Assembly: GCF_004216955.1 (NCBI RefSeq)
Contig: NZ_SGXL01000001.1
Span: forward strand, 847,925 to 911,924
From: Fictibacillus sp. BK138
GTDB lineage: Bacteria > Bacillota > Bacilli > Bacillales > Fictibacillaceae
Length of the DNA stretch: 64,000 nt
Direction: 5' to 3'
Both the position numbers and the translations under genes were made by a program. Below the pieces are notes generated by a model. That model was not told the DNA's origin, searched no databases, and worked only from the letters and a program-made list of their open reading frames with translations. How positions within the stretch are numbered: position 1 is the first letter of the stretch; each line of letters starts with the position of its first letter. Shown here piece by piece: positions 33,919-43,489 of this stretch.

Positions 33919-34068
33919 TTGCAAATGATGAAAGAGAAAACAGCAACATTCTTTTGGAAAAACAACCTTATTAAAACGCGGACAAAAAAACAGATCTCTT
34001 ACGAATAGTTATAAAGTTATTCCTATATAGAGATATAGAATAGCGAGAGTTTAAAGGGGGCAATTACT

Positions 34069-34935
34069 TTGAGAACTACAGATGAGAAAATTAAACTTCG
34101 CAATCATTGGTTTAAAATTATTTTAATCAGTCTTTTTTCAATGGTCTTAATGTTCAAAATTGCTGTAACTAAATTTACGTTTCATTTTTCTGATATGCTG
34201 GCTTTTATACTAGCCATCTTTGCCATCGGGATCTGCAGTATGTTTTATGTGAAAATAAATGAAGCGCTCCAGGCTTTTTCAGAAGCCGGAAAATCATTAC
34301 TGCCTGTTACTCGTAAAAATAAACAGAACGTGACAGAAGAAGCGGAAGAGATGGTTGAACCAGAAGTTACATTAAATGAATCAGACAAAGAAGAGATGGA
34401 GCACCAACTTTTAACATTAGAAGAACAAGTGAAACGAATGAAGCAAGTCCAAAAAGAAATTACGAACAGATTAGTCGATGAAGATCTTCATGAAGATGAT
34501 AAGCGTGATTATATTGAATATCTCCTGCAGAAAGAAAAAGAAATCATGCTGGCTAAACAAGAGATCGTGCGAATTACTTCGTTGCTGGAACCAGAAGAAA
34601 TGATTGAAGAAGAATTCGATATTGATGAGCAGCATCTTGAAGATCTTCAAGACGAACAGTCGGTTCAAACGGCTACTGCTAAAGATGTAGTACAGCTTTT
34701 AGGAAAAGAGTTTGTTTTGAATGCAAGCCTGGAACAATTCAATCACAAAATGAGAGAGATACAGCATTCGATTACGTTAGAAACAGCGAACCACCTTAAG
34801 GAAGAGGGGTTGATCGATCCATACTTTAATGTAACACGTAAAGGATTAAAAGAATTTAGACGTGCTGCAAAGAAGTTTAGTTATGAAGACGGTGTAAAGT
34901 TTCTATCGAAAGTCGTTCAAAGAGGAAATCGATAA
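34069..34935 (+). CDS. Membrane protein with long coiled coil, unknown function
   Basis: 288 residues. Two adjacent TM segments (about 16-32 and 40-60), then a highly acidic coiled coil (about 85-190) and a C-terminal domain with LGKEFVLNASLEQFNHKM and a winged-helix-like ending (DPYFNVTRKGLKEFRRAA). I do not recognise the family. Start TTG 34069 follows AAAGGGGG. Flanked by copy D and by a strong terminator, so monocistronic. Confidence 0.7.
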   Translation: MRTTDEKIKLRNHWFKIILISLFSMVLMFKIAVTKFTFHFSDMLAFILAIFAIGICSMFYVKINEALQAFSEAGKSLLPVTRKNKQNVTEEAEEMVEPEVTLNESDKEEMEHQLLTLEEQVKRMKQVQKEITNRLVDEDLHEDDKRDYIEYLLQKEKEIMLAKQEIVRITSLLEPEEMIEEEFDIDEQHLEDLQDEQSVQTATAKDVVQLLGKEFVLNASLEQFNHKMREIQHSITLETANHLKEEGLIDPYFNVTRKGLKEFRRAAKKFSYEDGVKFLSKVVQRGNR

Positions 34936-34937
34936 GG

Positions 34938-34989
34938 AAAAGCTGGTTCACTTAAATGCTGTTTTGCTTGAGTGAATCAGCTTTTTTAT
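34938..34989 (+). terminator. Strong terminator after the 34069 gene
   Basis: AAAGCTGGTTCACTT/GAGTGAATCAGCTTT long stem with G-U pairs, then T-run. Confidence 0.88.
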
Positions 34990-35080
34990 TTGAATTCGTT
35001 ATATTGTCAATCTTATTTTTTCGTCTTTTTCCAATCCCTGCTACAATAGATATAGATTTGTAGTGGAGGAGTTTATTTGT

Positions 35081-36166
35081 ATGTTTATAGTTGCTAAGGC
35101 CATGCTTTATTTGTGTTTTTCTATTCTGATCGGTACATTTATTCTTTATTCTGTTCCAAAAACAAAAAGGCCTGACATTTTTGTACAAAAATCATGGCTG
35201 CTTCTTCTTATTGCCTTAGTACCTGTTTTCGGCATCGGAGAACTGATGAGGCTAACTCTTCACTTAGGAGAGGGGATCGGCTATTGGCTTACATTTCAAA
35301 ATATCGTTTTTAGTTTTGAAATAGGAAAAGGCTGGCTTTTTTTAACCGGCATATCGGTGTTATTATTCTTTATGGTCATGTTTAACGATGTGGGGGAAGA
35401 GCGGTTCTTTGCAGGACTTTCTTTAGTATTGTTAACAGGAATGGCACTATCGGTCGGTTATGCCAGCCATGCTGCGAGCTTAGATTCATTAGGAATTTTT
35501 GCGCATTCTCTCCACTTCTTAGCTGTTACTGCTTGGTCGGGTACCTTACTTGCTGTTGGCTTTTTTAGCAAAGATAAGGGACCAGGATTATCATTTTACA
35601 AATGGTTTACACCTTTTGCTCTTGTTTGTCTTTTTATCGTAATTGGGGCTGGAATATGGCTGATGTCTTACATCGTACCTGAATATTTCAACGGCTATTT
35701 GCTTAATTACGGACAAGCGTTATTGATAAAGCATGTTTTCCTTTTTGTTGTCATCTTTTATAGTCTGATTAACGGTGTGTGGCTTAAAAAGAAGCTTAAA
35801 GAAGGGGACAGCTCTTTGTCCCTAAAGAAATGGATCAGAGCGGAAGGCATCCTGCTGTTCTTCGTATTTGCAGCTACAGCTGTGATGAGTCAGCAGACTC
35901 CACCGCATGATGTAGCAGAAACACTGAAAATGGAGAAACCTTCCCCACTATTTTCGTTCATAACAGGGTTGAATCCCGGGGACAATCCAATGTTGAGAGT
36001 CGAAATAACACTGATGAGCTTTGGCTGGCTGCTTGCTTGTTTAATTCTTTTAACAGTTGTTTTCATCGGTATTAAGAGAAAAATAGGATTTCTGCCCGTG
36101 TTCGGTTGTTCTATTTTAGCTGCATGTTCACTCTATTTAGCAGTGATGTCATCACTATCCCTATAA
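35081..36166 (+). CDS. CopD-like copper-resistance membrane protein
   Basis: 361 residues with about nine TM helices. The CopD domain (about 100-330) is recognised by GYASHAASLDSLGIFAHSLHFLAVTAWSGTLLAVGFFS, in which the His residues are predicted haem or copper ligands, and by IKHVFLFVVIFYSLINGVW. It is related to YcnJ/CopD copper-uptake proteins, but lacks the CopC domain fused in YcnJ. ATG 35081 follows GGAGGAG; the frame opens six codons earlier. The small DUF2573-like gene 21 bp downstream is likely in the same operon. Confidence 0.78.
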   Translation: MFIVAKAMLYLCFSILIGTFILYSVPKTKRPDIFVQKSWLLLLIALVPVFGIGELMRLTLHLGEGIGYWLTFQNIVFSFEIGKGWLFLTGISVLLFFMVMFNDVGEERFFAGLSLVLLTGMALSVGYASHAASLDSLGIFAHSLHFLAVTAWSGTLLAVGFFSKDKGPGLSFYKWFTPFALVCLFIVIGAGIWLMSYIVPEYFNGYLLNYGQALLIKHVFLFVVIFYSLINGVWLKKKLKEGDSSLSLKKWIRAEGILLFFVFAATAVMSQQTPPHDVAETLKMEKPSPLFSFITGLNPGDNPMLRVEITLMSFGWLLACLILLTVVFIGIKRKIGFLPVFGCSILAACSLYLAVMSSLSL

Positions 36167-36187
36167 AGAGAAAGTGAGGAGTTAGTC

Positions 36188-36439
36188 TTGGATAAAAAAT
36201 TGCAATCTCAGCTGGACGGACTGATTGAAAAATATACTGAACTCTTGATCGGAAAATCAGAACCTGAGCATGTTGAAATGGTAAAAGCTTATGTTTTGTA
36301 TTCTAGTATTGCTAAGAGTATGCCGCCGCTAGCCAAGCACTGGAACGAGAGTTATCCTGATGCAAAGGAAGCGATGAAGGACCTGGTCAGCGAAATTAAA
36401 AAATTAAATGAAGAACATCGTGGAACGAAAAATAAATAA
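36188..36439 (+). CDS. Small DUF2573-like protein (YusU-like)
   Basis: 83 residues, no signal peptide, helical: VEMVKAYVLYSSIAKSMPPLAKHWNESYPDAKEAMKDL. Resembles B. subtilis YusU as I remember it, and the genomic position next to the fad cluster agrees. Start TTG 36188 follows GTGAGGAG. Function unknown. A terminator follows. Confidence 0.6.
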   Translation: MDKKLQSQLDGLIEKYTELLIGKSEPEHVEMVKAYVLYSSIAKSMPPLAKHWNESYPDAKEAMKDLVSEIKKLNEEHRGTKNK

Positions 36440-36441
36440 GA

Positions 36442-36475
36442 GGAAAACAGCAGTCATTGAGGCTGCTTTTCTTTT
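36442..36475 (+). terminator. Terminator after the yusU-like gene
   Basis: GAAAA-x2-GCAG pairs with CTGC-TTTTC around a nine-base loop, then TTTTT. Confidence 0.65.
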
Positions 36476-36495
36476 TGCCTATTAAAAAATTTAAA

Positions 36496-36523
36496 TTTTG
36501 CAAAATCGACAAACTTTGCAAAA
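36496..36523. promoter_or_regulatory. Pair of TTTGCAAA palindromes upstream of fadM
   Basis: TTTTGCAAAA (36496-36505) and TTTGCAAAA (36515-36523) are two self-complementary sites with centres 18 bp apart, about 90 bp before the proline dehydrogenase gene. They look like a tandem operator for a dimeric regulator. No regulator is named. Confidence 0.4.
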
Positions 36524-36608
36524 AGAATGATATATTTAAAGCGGTTACATTGATTAAGAAATTAACCAAATTTATATAAATTAGAAAGTGTAATAGGGGG
36601 CAATTAGA

Positions 36609-37526
36609 TTGGAACAAGCAATGCGTAATTTTTTCTTATTTTTAGCAAAAAACAAGTCTATGACGAGCTTAGCTAAAAAGTATGGTCTGCGTTTTGGCGC
36701 AGCACGTTTTGTGGCAGGAGCAACACTTGAAAGTTCAATTTCAGCAATTAAGAAATTAAATGAAAGAGGTATGCCTGTGACAATCGATCATTTAGGTGAA
36801 TTCGTAGATAGCGAACGTGAAGCCGCTGAAATGACAGAGCACTGTATTCAAGCGATCAAAGCAATCGCTAAAGAAAAGCTTGATTCACAGCTTTCATTAA
36901 AGATGACATCCATGGGATTAGACATCAGCGATGAATTGGTTCTCAGCAATATGAAAAAAATCATGGATGCAGCTGTAAAGCATAATGTCTTTATCACGAT
37001 TGATATGGAAGATTATTCTCGCTGTGAAAAAACGTTGAAGATCTTTAAACAGCTGAAAAAAGAATACGATAATATCTCGACTGTAATTCAGGCATATCTG
37101 TACCGTTCTTTAGAGGATGTACAAAACCTTAATGAATATCAGCCTAACCTGCGTCTTGTTAAGGGTGCTTATAAAGAATCTCCTAAAGTGGCTTATCCTG
37201 AAAAAAGTGACGTGGATAACAATTTTAAAAAATTGATTGAAACTCATCTATTAAACGGAAATTATACAGCAGTTGCCACTCATGATGATGAGATCATTCA
37301 GTATACAAAAGAACTTGTTGATAAGCACAACATTCCTTATGATCAGTTCGAATTCCAGATGCTTTACGGCATTCGTGTAGAACGTCAGGACCAGCTTATG
37401 CAAGAAGGCTACAAGATGCGTATTTACGTACCTTACGGAAACGACTGGTATGGCTACTTCATGAGAAGACTTGCAGAAAGACCAGCAAACGTTATGTTTG
37501 TGCTAAAAGGTGTTTTCGGAAAGTAA
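36609..37526 (+). CDS. fadM: Proline dehydrogenase (FadM/PutB type)
   Basis: 305 residues, the usual length of the monofunctional bacillar enzyme. FAD-dependent oxidation of proline to pyrroline-5-carboxylate. Motifs: MPVTIDHLGEFV, FITIDMEDYSRC, QAYLYRSLEDV, LRLVKGAYKE and the C-terminal YGIRVERQDQLMQEGYKMRIYVPYG(N)DWYGYFMRRLAERP (substrate-binding YxxRRxAER signature). Its position before fadN corresponds to B. subtilis yusM/fadM. Start TTG 36609 after GGGGG. It has its own terminator and does not obviously share the FadR site. Confidence 0.93.
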   Translation: MEQAMRNFFLFLAKNKSMTSLAKKYGLRFGAARFVAGATLESSISAIKKLNERGMPVTIDHLGEFVDSEREAAEMTEHCIQAIKAIAKEKLDSQLSLKMTSMGLDISDELVLSNMKKIMDAAVKHNVFITIDMEDYSRCEKTLKIFKQLKKEYDNISTVIQAYLYRSLEDVQNLNEYQPNLRLVKGAYKESPKVAYPEKSDVDNNFKKLIETHLLNGNYTAVATHDDEIIQYTKELVDKHNIPYDQFEFQMLYGIRVERQDQLMQEGYKMRIYVPYGNDWYGYFMRRLAERPANVMFVLKGVFGK

Positions 37527-37545
37527 TTTTAGTATGAATAGATTG

Positions 37546-37579
37546 AAAAAGAACTCTCGACAAGGGGAGTTCTTTTTTT
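37546..37579 (+). terminator. Terminator after fadM
   Basis: AAAAAGAACTCTC/GGGAGTTCTTTTT stem with a six-base loop and T-tail. Confidence 0.9.
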
Positions 37580-37620
37580 AGTAAAAGCTTTTTTCTCGTA
37601 CATTGTTGCCATTGAAAGTA

Positions 37621-37749
37621 GTTGATTTCCGCTCCAGGCTGCTCGCTTTCCACGGGGCGTGCGGTGAGCCTCCTGCCGCTTTGCGCCATTAGGAGTCTCC
37701 ACCTGACCGCTCGTCCCGTAGGAGTCTCGCATCTTCCGCTCCAATCAAC
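37621..37749. repeat. Dispersed intergenic repeat, copy E (short form)
   Basis: 129 bp from GTTGATTTCCGCTCC to GCTCCAATCAAC, with no long-form insert. Together with copy G it defines the minimal element. Flanks TTGAAAGTA and TTGCAAATGATGA match copy D. Confidence 0.93.
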
Positions 37750-37834
37750 TTGCAAATGATGAGAAGCGCAAATGCCAAAAGCAATAATTCTTTATAAAAG
37801 ATCTTCTCTTAATAAGAACATAAGCTGAATTGAC

Positions 37835-37864
37835 TGGGGTCTGTCCCGGGACAGACCCCAATCA
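37835..37864. repeat. Perfect GGGGTCTGTCCC palindrome
   Basis: GGGGTCTGTCCC is followed immediately by its own reverse complement (24 bp, flanked by TTGACT and AATCAA, which pair with one mismatch). Similar GGGGTCTGTCCC sequences recur in Firmicutes genomes as I recall. It lies 100 bp upstream of the FadR box. Confidence 0.85.
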
Positions 37865-37964
37865 ATTTAGAAACAATTTAAAGAAATAGTTCAGAACTAT
37901 TGCTAAAATTCTGAATATATTTTATATTGAGTATAGGCTAATTAATTTTTTTATGGATAAAAAA

Positions 37965-37982
37965 TGAATGAGCATTCATTCA
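37965..37982 (+). promoter_or_regulatory. FadR operator of the fadNAE operon
   Basis: TGAATGAGCATTCATTCA has both seven-base arms of the B. subtilis FadR (YsiA) consensus TGAATGAnnAnTCATTCA. It is 20 bp before the fadN start codon. Known biology: FadR represses beta-oxidation genes until long-chain acyl-CoA is bound. Confidence 0.85.
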
Positions 37983-38001
37983 ATAAAGGGGGAAGTCTAT
38001 T

Positions 38002-40398
38002 TTGTCTCGTCAAATCCGAAAAGCCGCAGTTCTGGGTTCTGGTGTAATGGGATCGGGCATTGCTGCTCATCTAGCGAACGTCGGAATCCCAACCTTGTTA
38101 TTGGATATTGTCCCGCCTTCTTTAAGTGAAGAAGAAAAAGCAAAGGGGATCACAGAAGATCACCCGGCATTCCGAAACAAATTTACCTTAACAGCAACAC
38201 AAAAATTACTTAAACAAAAACCAGCCCCGCTGGCGGTGAAAGAAAACCTCGATTTAATTACGATTGGAAACTTAACGGACGATCTAGAGAAGCTGAAAGA
38301 TGCAGATTGGATCATTGAAGTTGTTGTAGAACGTCTCGATGTAAAGCAAAAGCTTTTCGAAAAGGTTGACCAATACCGTAAGCCTGGAAGCATCGTTACA
38401 TCTAATACATCTGGTATTTCCATCCGTGCGATGGCTGAAGGCAGATCAGAAGATTTTAAATCTCATTTTTTAGGAACTCATTTTTTCAATCCTCCGAGAT
38501 ACTTAAAACTTTTGGAGATCATTCCTACAGAAGAAACGAAACCTGAGATCGTACAGTTCATCAGAAATTTTGGTGAGAACGTTCTTGGAAAAGGTGTAGT
38601 TGAAGCAAAAGATACACCGAACTTCATCGCGAACCGCATCGGCACATTTGGACTCATGGTAACGATGCAGGAAATGATGAAACAAGGATATACTGTCGGT
38701 GAAGTGGATTCTGTTACAGGACCTCTTATCGGCCGTCCAAAATCTGCAACGTTCAGAACGCTCGATGTCGTGGGTCTTGATACATTCCTTCATGTGGCCA
38801 GAAACGTGTATGAACAAGTAGACGGGAAAGAAAAAGAAGTTTTTGAGATTCCTGATTTCCTAAATGAAATGGTTGACAAAGGATGGACAGGAAGCAAGAA
38901 TGGCCAGGGCTTCTATTTAAAGCAAAGAAGCAAAACAGGCAGTGAAATATTAGAACTTGATCCTAAAACACTCGAATACAAGCCGCGTTCAAAGATGAAA
39001 ACAGCAACACTTGAAGCTGCTAAACAAATGAAAACAACAAACCAGAAAGTGAAAGCGCTTTTATATAGTGAAGACCGTGCTGGCAAACTCCTTTGGGACA
39101 TCATCAAACCTGTCCTTCTTTACTCGGCAGAGAAATGCTATGAAATCGCAGACGATCTAGTAGCGATCGACCAGGCGATGAAGTGGGGATTCGGCTGGGA
39201 ACACGGACCGTTTGAGATTTGGGATGCAATCGGGCTGCAAGAGTCGGTAGATAGAATGAAATCTGAAGGAGAAACGATTCCGCAATGGGTGGAAGAACTG
39301 CTTCAATCTGAGAAAACATCATTCTATTCAAAGGCTGAAGGTGAAGTGTCGTACTACCACAATGGAACTTATTTACCTGTAGAAGAAAATAAGAAAGTGA
39401 TTCACTTAAGCCATCTTAAAGAAAAAGGCAATGTGATCACGAAAAATGGCGGAGCTACCTTGATCGATTTAGGTGATGATGTAGCCGGTCTTGAGTTCAC
39501 ATCACCAAATAATGCGATCGGACCTGAAATCATTATGATGCTTCATCAGGCGATCGACGAAGTAGAGAAAAACTACAAAGGGCTTGTCATCGGAAACCAA
39601 GGCAAGAACTTCTGTGTTGGCGCAAACCTGATGCTCATTCTCATGGAAGCGCAAGATGATAACTTCTTTGAACTCGATATGATGGTCCGTCAGTTCCAGC
39701 AAGCGATGGCAAGAGTAAGGTACAGTTCAAAGCCTGTTGTGGCTGCCAACTTCGGAATGACGCTCGGCGGTGGAGTGGAAGTATCATTGCCAGCCGCAAG
39801 ATTACAGATGTCTTCTGAAACTTACATGGGTCTCGTAGAAACTGGGGTCGGACTCATTCCTGGGGGAGGCGGAAACAAAGAGCTCTATATCCGTCTATTA
39901 GAACAGCTTCCGGAAGGTGCGAAAGGCGATCTGCAAAAGGTAGCGAATCAGGCGTTTGAAACGATCGCGATGGCAAAAGTTTCAACATCAGCACAAGAAG
40001 CTCGAAAACTAGGATTCTTACGTAACGAAGACAACATATCAGTAAATGGCGACCACCTTTTACATGATGCGAAAAGTCAGGTTCTTGCACTTTCAGACCT
40101 TGGCTACAAAGCACCTGTTAAAAAGAAGATTCCAGTGGTTGGTGAAGCTGGCTACGCAACGCTCGCACTCGGTGCACAAACGATGCATTTCAGCCAGTAC
40201 ATTTCTGAACATGATTTAAAGATTGCTAAAAAACTAGCATTTGTTTTAGCAGGCGGCAGAGTGCCTGAAGGAACATATGTAGATGAACAATATTTGCTTG
40301 ACCTTGAAAGAGAAGCTTTCTTAAGTCTTGCAGGAGAACCGAAGAGCCAGGCAAGAATGCAGCACATGCTTGTAAAAGGAAAGCCGTTAAGAAACTAA
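38002..40398 (+). CDS. fadN: 3-hydroxyacyl-CoA dehydrogenase/enoyl-CoA hydratase FadN
   Basis: 798 residues, beta-oxidation. The N-terminal NAD-binding motif GSGVMGSGIAAHLAN (about 12-26) and dehydrogenase segment NTSGISIRAMAEG...HFFNPPRYLKLLEIIP come first. A crotonase-like domain follows in the C-terminal half, with KGLVIGNQGKNFCVGANLMLIL and GLVETGVGLIPGGGGNKE. Domain order (dehydrogenase first) is that of FadN. Start TTG 38002 after AAAGGGGGAAG, next to the FadR box. First gene of fadN-fadA-fadE, with 15- and 16-bp gaps. Confidence 0.95.
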   Translation: MSRQIRKAAVLGSGVMGSGIAAHLANVGIPTLLLDIVPPSLSEEEKAKGITEDHPAFRNKFTLTATQKLLKQKPAPLAVKENLDLITIGNLTDDLEKLKDADWIIEVVVERLDVKQKLFEKVDQYRKPGSIVTSNTSGISIRAMAEGRSEDFKSHFLGTHFFNPPRYLKLLEIIPTEETKPEIVQFIRNFGENVLGKGVVEAKDTPNFIANRIGTFGLMVTMQEMMKQGYTVGEVDSVTGPLIGRPKSATFRTLDVVGLDTFLHVARNVYEQVDGKEKEVFEIPDFLNEMVDKGWTGSKNGQGFYLKQRSKTGSEILELDPKTLEYKPRSKMKTATLEAAKQMKTTNQKVKALLYSEDRAGKLLWDIIKPVLLYSAEKCYEIADDLVAIDQAMKWGFGWEHGPFEIWDAIGLQESVDRMKSEGETIPQWVEELLQSEKTSFYSKAEGEVSYYHNGTYLPVEENKKVIHLSHLKEKGNVITKNGGATLIDLGDDVAGLEFTSPNNAIGPEIIMMLHQAIDEVEKNYKGLVIGNQGKNFCVGANLMLILMEAQDDNFFELDMMVRQFQQAMARVRYSSKPVVAANFGMTLGGGVEVSLPAARLQMSSETYMGLVETGVGLIPGGGGNKELYIRLLEQLPEGAKGDLQKVANQAFETIAMAKVSTSAQEARKLGFLRNEDNISVNGDHLLHDAKSQVLALSDLGYKAPVKKKIPVVGEAGYATLALGAQTMHFSQYISEHDLKIAKKLAFVLAGGRVPEGTYVDEQYLLDLEREAFLSLAGEPKSQARMQHMLVKGKPLRN

Positions 40399-40413
40399 GG
40401 GGGGAAGAAACGG

Positions 40414-41595
40414 ATGTTAAAAGATGCAGTCATAGTAGCAGGAGCACGAACAGCTGTCGGTAAAGCGAAAAAGGGATCTTTTGCACATATGAGACCAGAT
40501 GAATTAGCGGCAGTGACGATAAAAGAAACACTGCAGCGTGCTGGAAATTACGATGGTCCGATCGATGATCTGATCATTGGATGTGCGGTTCCTGAAGCAG
40601 AACAAGGAATGAACATGGCTCGTTTGATTGGAGCACGTGCTGGTCTGCCTGAAACGGTACCAGCTATTACGATCAACCGGTTCTGTTCTTCTGGTCTGCA
40701 AAGTATTGCTTATGGTGCGGAAAAAATTATGCTTGGCGCTGCTGACGCTATCATTGCAGGCGGAGCAGAATCTATGAGTCTTGTACCTGTTGTTGGGCAC
40801 GTCGTAAAACCAAATCCCTATTTGGTAGAAACGGTTCCTCAATATTATATGGGAATGGGTCATACCGCTGAAGAAGTGGCTAGAAGATTCGGCGTTTCGC
40901 GTCAGGATCAGGATGAATTTGCAGTAAGAAGCCATCAGAAAGCTGCAGCAGCTATTAAAGAAGGAAAATTTAATGACGAGATCGTTCCGGTTTCTGTTAT
41001 GAAACGCTGGCTGGATGAACAATCAAAGCTTGTTGAAAAAGAAATCGCCGTTTCTGTCGATGAAGGTGTTCGTCCTGATACTTCTCTAGAAGTATTAGGC
41101 AAACTGCGCCCGGCATTCACCCCGACTGGTTCTGTAACAGCAGGAAACTCTTCGCAGACAAGTGATGGGGCAGCCTCTGTGTTAGTAATGAACAGAGAAA
41201 AAGCAGTCGCAGAAGGATTGACACCTCTGTTAAAATTCCGTTCCTTTGCGGTGGCTGGTGTAGCACCGGACATTATGGGAGTCGGTCCAGTTGCTGCGAT
41301 TCCAAAAGCATTGAAAATGGCAGGTCTGGAGCTATCTGATATCGGATTATTTGAATTAAATGAAGCTTTTGCCTCGCAGGCTGTTCAGGTTATCCGTGAA
41401 CTTAATCTAGACGAAAGCAAAGTTAACGTGAATGGCGGAGCAATTGCGCTCGGACATCCGCTTGGATGCTCCGGAACGAAACTTACGCTTACATTGCTTC
41501 ACGAGATGAAACGCCGAAACGAGCAGTTCGGTATTGTGACAATGTGTATCGGTGGCGGAATGGGTGCAGCAGGCGTATTTGAACTTGTTGGATAA
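40414..41595 (+). CDS. fadA: Acetyl-CoA acyltransferase (3-ketoacyl-CoA thiolase) FadA
   Basis: 393 residues. Nucleophilic Cys in [14 protein letters not shown] (about residue 91), [10 protein letters not shown], the [14 protein letters not shown] His site, and the second catalytic Cys in [13 protein letters not shown] near the C-terminus. It cleaves 3-ketoacyl-CoA to acetyl-CoA in the cytoplasm. ATG 40414 after AAGGGGGGAAG. Middle gene of the operon. Confidence 0.96.
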   Translation: MLKDAVIVAGARTAVGKAKKGSFAHMRPDELAAVTIKETLQRAGNYDGPIDDLIIGCAVPEAEQGMNMARLIGARAGLPETVPAITINRFCSSGLQSIAYGAEKIMLGAADAIIAGGAESMSLVPVVGHVVKPNPYLVETVPQYYMGMGHTAEEVARRFGVSRQDQDEFAVRSHQKAAAAIKEGKFNDEIVPVSVMKRWLDEQSKLVEKEIAVSVDEGVRPDTSLEVLGKLRPAFTPTGSVTAGNSSQTSDGAASVLVMNREKAVAEGLTPLLKFRSFAVAGVAPDIMGVGPVAAIPKALKMAGLELSDIGLFELNEAFASQAVQVIRELNLDESKVNVNGGAIALGHPLGCSGTKLTLTLLHEMKRRNEQFGIVTMCIGGGMGAAGVFELVG

Positions 41596-41611
41596 AAAAG
41601 GAGGAGAATAA

Positions 41612-43399
41612 ATGATGTCAAACACAACGGAAAAAGAGATTATCGGCGGAAGTTTCTTAATCGAAGACCTCGCTGCAGCAGATATTTACACACCGGAAGA
41701 TTTTTCAGAAGAACACTTGATGATCGCAAAGACTACAGAAGATTTTGTGGCAAAAGAAGTGGTGCCGCAGCTAGAAAAAATGGAAGATCATGATTTTGAA
41801 GTATCCCGCAAATTGCTTACAAAAGCAGGTGAACTTGGTCTTTTAGGAGCAGATGTCCCAGAAGAATACGGTGGCTTGGGTCTAGATAAGATTTCTTCAT
41901 CATTGATCACTGAAAAATTTGCGCGTGGACGCGGTTTCTCAATCAGTTATGGAGCTCATGTAGGGATCGGGTCTCTTCCTATTGTTCTTTTTGGAAACGA
42001 AGAGCAAAAGAAAAAGTATCTGCCAGAGTTAGCTACTGGCGAAAAGATTGCAGCTTATGCCTTAACCGAGCCTGGGTCAGGATCAGATGCGCTAGGAGCT
42101 AGAACAACAGCAAAACTTAATGCTGAAGGTACTCATTATATTTTAAATGGTGAAAAGCAATGGATCACGAACTCTGCATTTGCTGATGTTTTCGTTGTTT
42201 ACGCTAAGATCGACGGCGAAAAATTCTCTGCTTTTATCGTTGAAAGAGGGTTCGAAGGCGTATCTACTGGACCTGAAGAAAAGAAGATGGGAATCAAGAG
42301 TTCATCTACACGTACATTGATTTTGGAAGATGTAGCTGTTCCAAAGGAAAATCTTTTATGGGAAGCTGGAAAAGGCCATTTGATCGCATTTAACATTCTC
42401 AATATCGGCCGATACAAGCTAGCTCTAGGGTGTGTCGGAGCTGCAAAGCGTGCATTCGAAGTTTCTGTAAAATATGCAAACGAACGCCAGCAGTTCAAAC
42501 GCAAGATCAGTTCTTTCAGCTTGATTCAAGAAAAGCTTGCAAACATGGCGATTTCAACTTTCGCTTCTGAAAGCTCTGTTTACAGAACAGTAGGGCTTTT
42601 CGAAAACCGGTTAGGCGCACTTTCAGATGAGAAGCAGAAGGACGGCCGTGAACTTGCAAAAGCGATTGCTGAATACGCAATCGAATGTTCACTGAACAAA
42701 GTATTTGCTTCTGAAACACTGGATTATGTAGTTGATGAAGGCGTTCAAATCCATGGCGGATACGGCTTTATGTCAGAATACGAGATCGAGGGAGCCTACC
42801 GTGATTCCCGTATTAACCGTATTTTTGAAGGAACAAACGAGATCAACCGCTTGCTCGTTCCGGGTACACTCGTTAAAAAAGCGATGAAGAATGAGTTGCC
42901 ATTGATTCAAAAAGCAACCGCTCTTCAGCAAGAACTGATGATGCTTATGCCTGTTGAAGTCGGCACTGAACCGCTGGATCAAGAAAAGTACTTAGTTTCT
43001 ATGGCTAAGAAAATTTTCTTGATGACAGCTGGTCTTGCGGTACAAAAATTCGGACCAAAGCTTGAGCAAGAGCAAGAAGTTTTAGCGAACCTTGCGGATA
43101 TTATCAGCGAGATCTACAGCATGGAATCTGTACTATTGCGTACGGAAAAAGCCATCGGTAAATCCGGAGCAGAAAAGGCAAAGCAAAAGCTTCTTTACAC
43201 AGAAGTGTATTGCCAGGAAGCCTTTAACCGCATTGAAGCACATGCGAAGGAATCCATCATTGCTGTTGAAGAAGGGGATATGCTGCGCATGATGCTCTCT
43301 GCATTAAAGAAGCTGACACGCCATACGCCTGTGAATGTGATCAAGAAGAAGCGCGAAATCGCTGTATTGCTTCTTGAAGAAGAACGCTACGTTGTTTAA
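41612..43399 (+). CDS. fadE: Acyl-CoA dehydrogenase FadE
   Basis: 595 residues, longer than the typical 380 owing to a C-terminal extension of about 190 residues, as in B. subtilis FadE. FAD/acyl-CoA motifs: YALTEPGSGSDALGARTTA (about 148-166), QWITNSAFADVFVVYAKI, YANERQQFKR and VQIHGGYGFMSEYEIEGAYRDSRINRIFEGTNEINR. First oxidation step of beta-oxidation. ATG 41612 after AAAGGAGGAG. A terminator follows the stop codon. Confidence 0.95.
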   Translation: MMSNTTEKEIIGGSFLIEDLAAADIYTPEDFSEEHLMIAKTTEDFVAKEVVPQLEKMEDHDFEVSRKLLTKAGELGLLGADVPEEYGGLGLDKISSSLITEKFARGRGFSISYGAHVGIGSLPIVLFGNEEQKKKYLPELATGEKIAAYALTEPGSGSDALGARTTAKLNAEGTHYILNGEKQWITNSAFADVFVVYAKIDGEKFSAFIVERGFEGVSTGPEEKKMGIKSSSTRTLILEDVAVPKENLLWEAGKGHLIAFNILNIGRYKLALGCVGAAKRAFEVSVKYANERQQFKRKISSFSLIQEKLANMAISTFASESSVYRTVGLFENRLGALSDEKQKDGRELAKAIAEYAIECSLNKVFASETLDYVVDEGVQIHGGYGFMSEYEIEGAYRDSRINRIFEGTNEINRLLVPGTLVKKAMKNELPLIQKATALQQELMMLMPVEVGTEPLDQEKYLVSMAKKIFLMTAGLAVQKFGPKLEQEQEVLANLADIISEIYSMESVLLRTEKAIGKSGAEKAKQKLLYTEVYCQEAFNRIEAHAKESIIAVEEGDMLRMMLSALKKLTRHTPVNVIKKKREIAVLLLEEERYVV

Positions 43400-43428
43400 T
43401 TAATTTTTATTTACGCCAACCTTCAAAA

Positions 43429-43468
43429 AAACCTTTCCCTCTTGCTCTGCAGGAGGGGCTTTTTTTAT
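43429..43468 (+). terminator. Terminator of the fadNAE operon
   Basis: CCCTC/GAGGG core stem extended by A/T pairs, then seven T. Confidence 0.75.
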
Positions 43469-43489
43469 TTAAGGGCTTTTTTCGGTATA

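Noticed and set aside
33616-34008. Arg-rich ORFs on both strands near 33.7 kb
   Set aside because: They are frames through dispersed repeat copy D; similar frames occur at each copy, as at 18.4, 29.8 and 37.6 kb.
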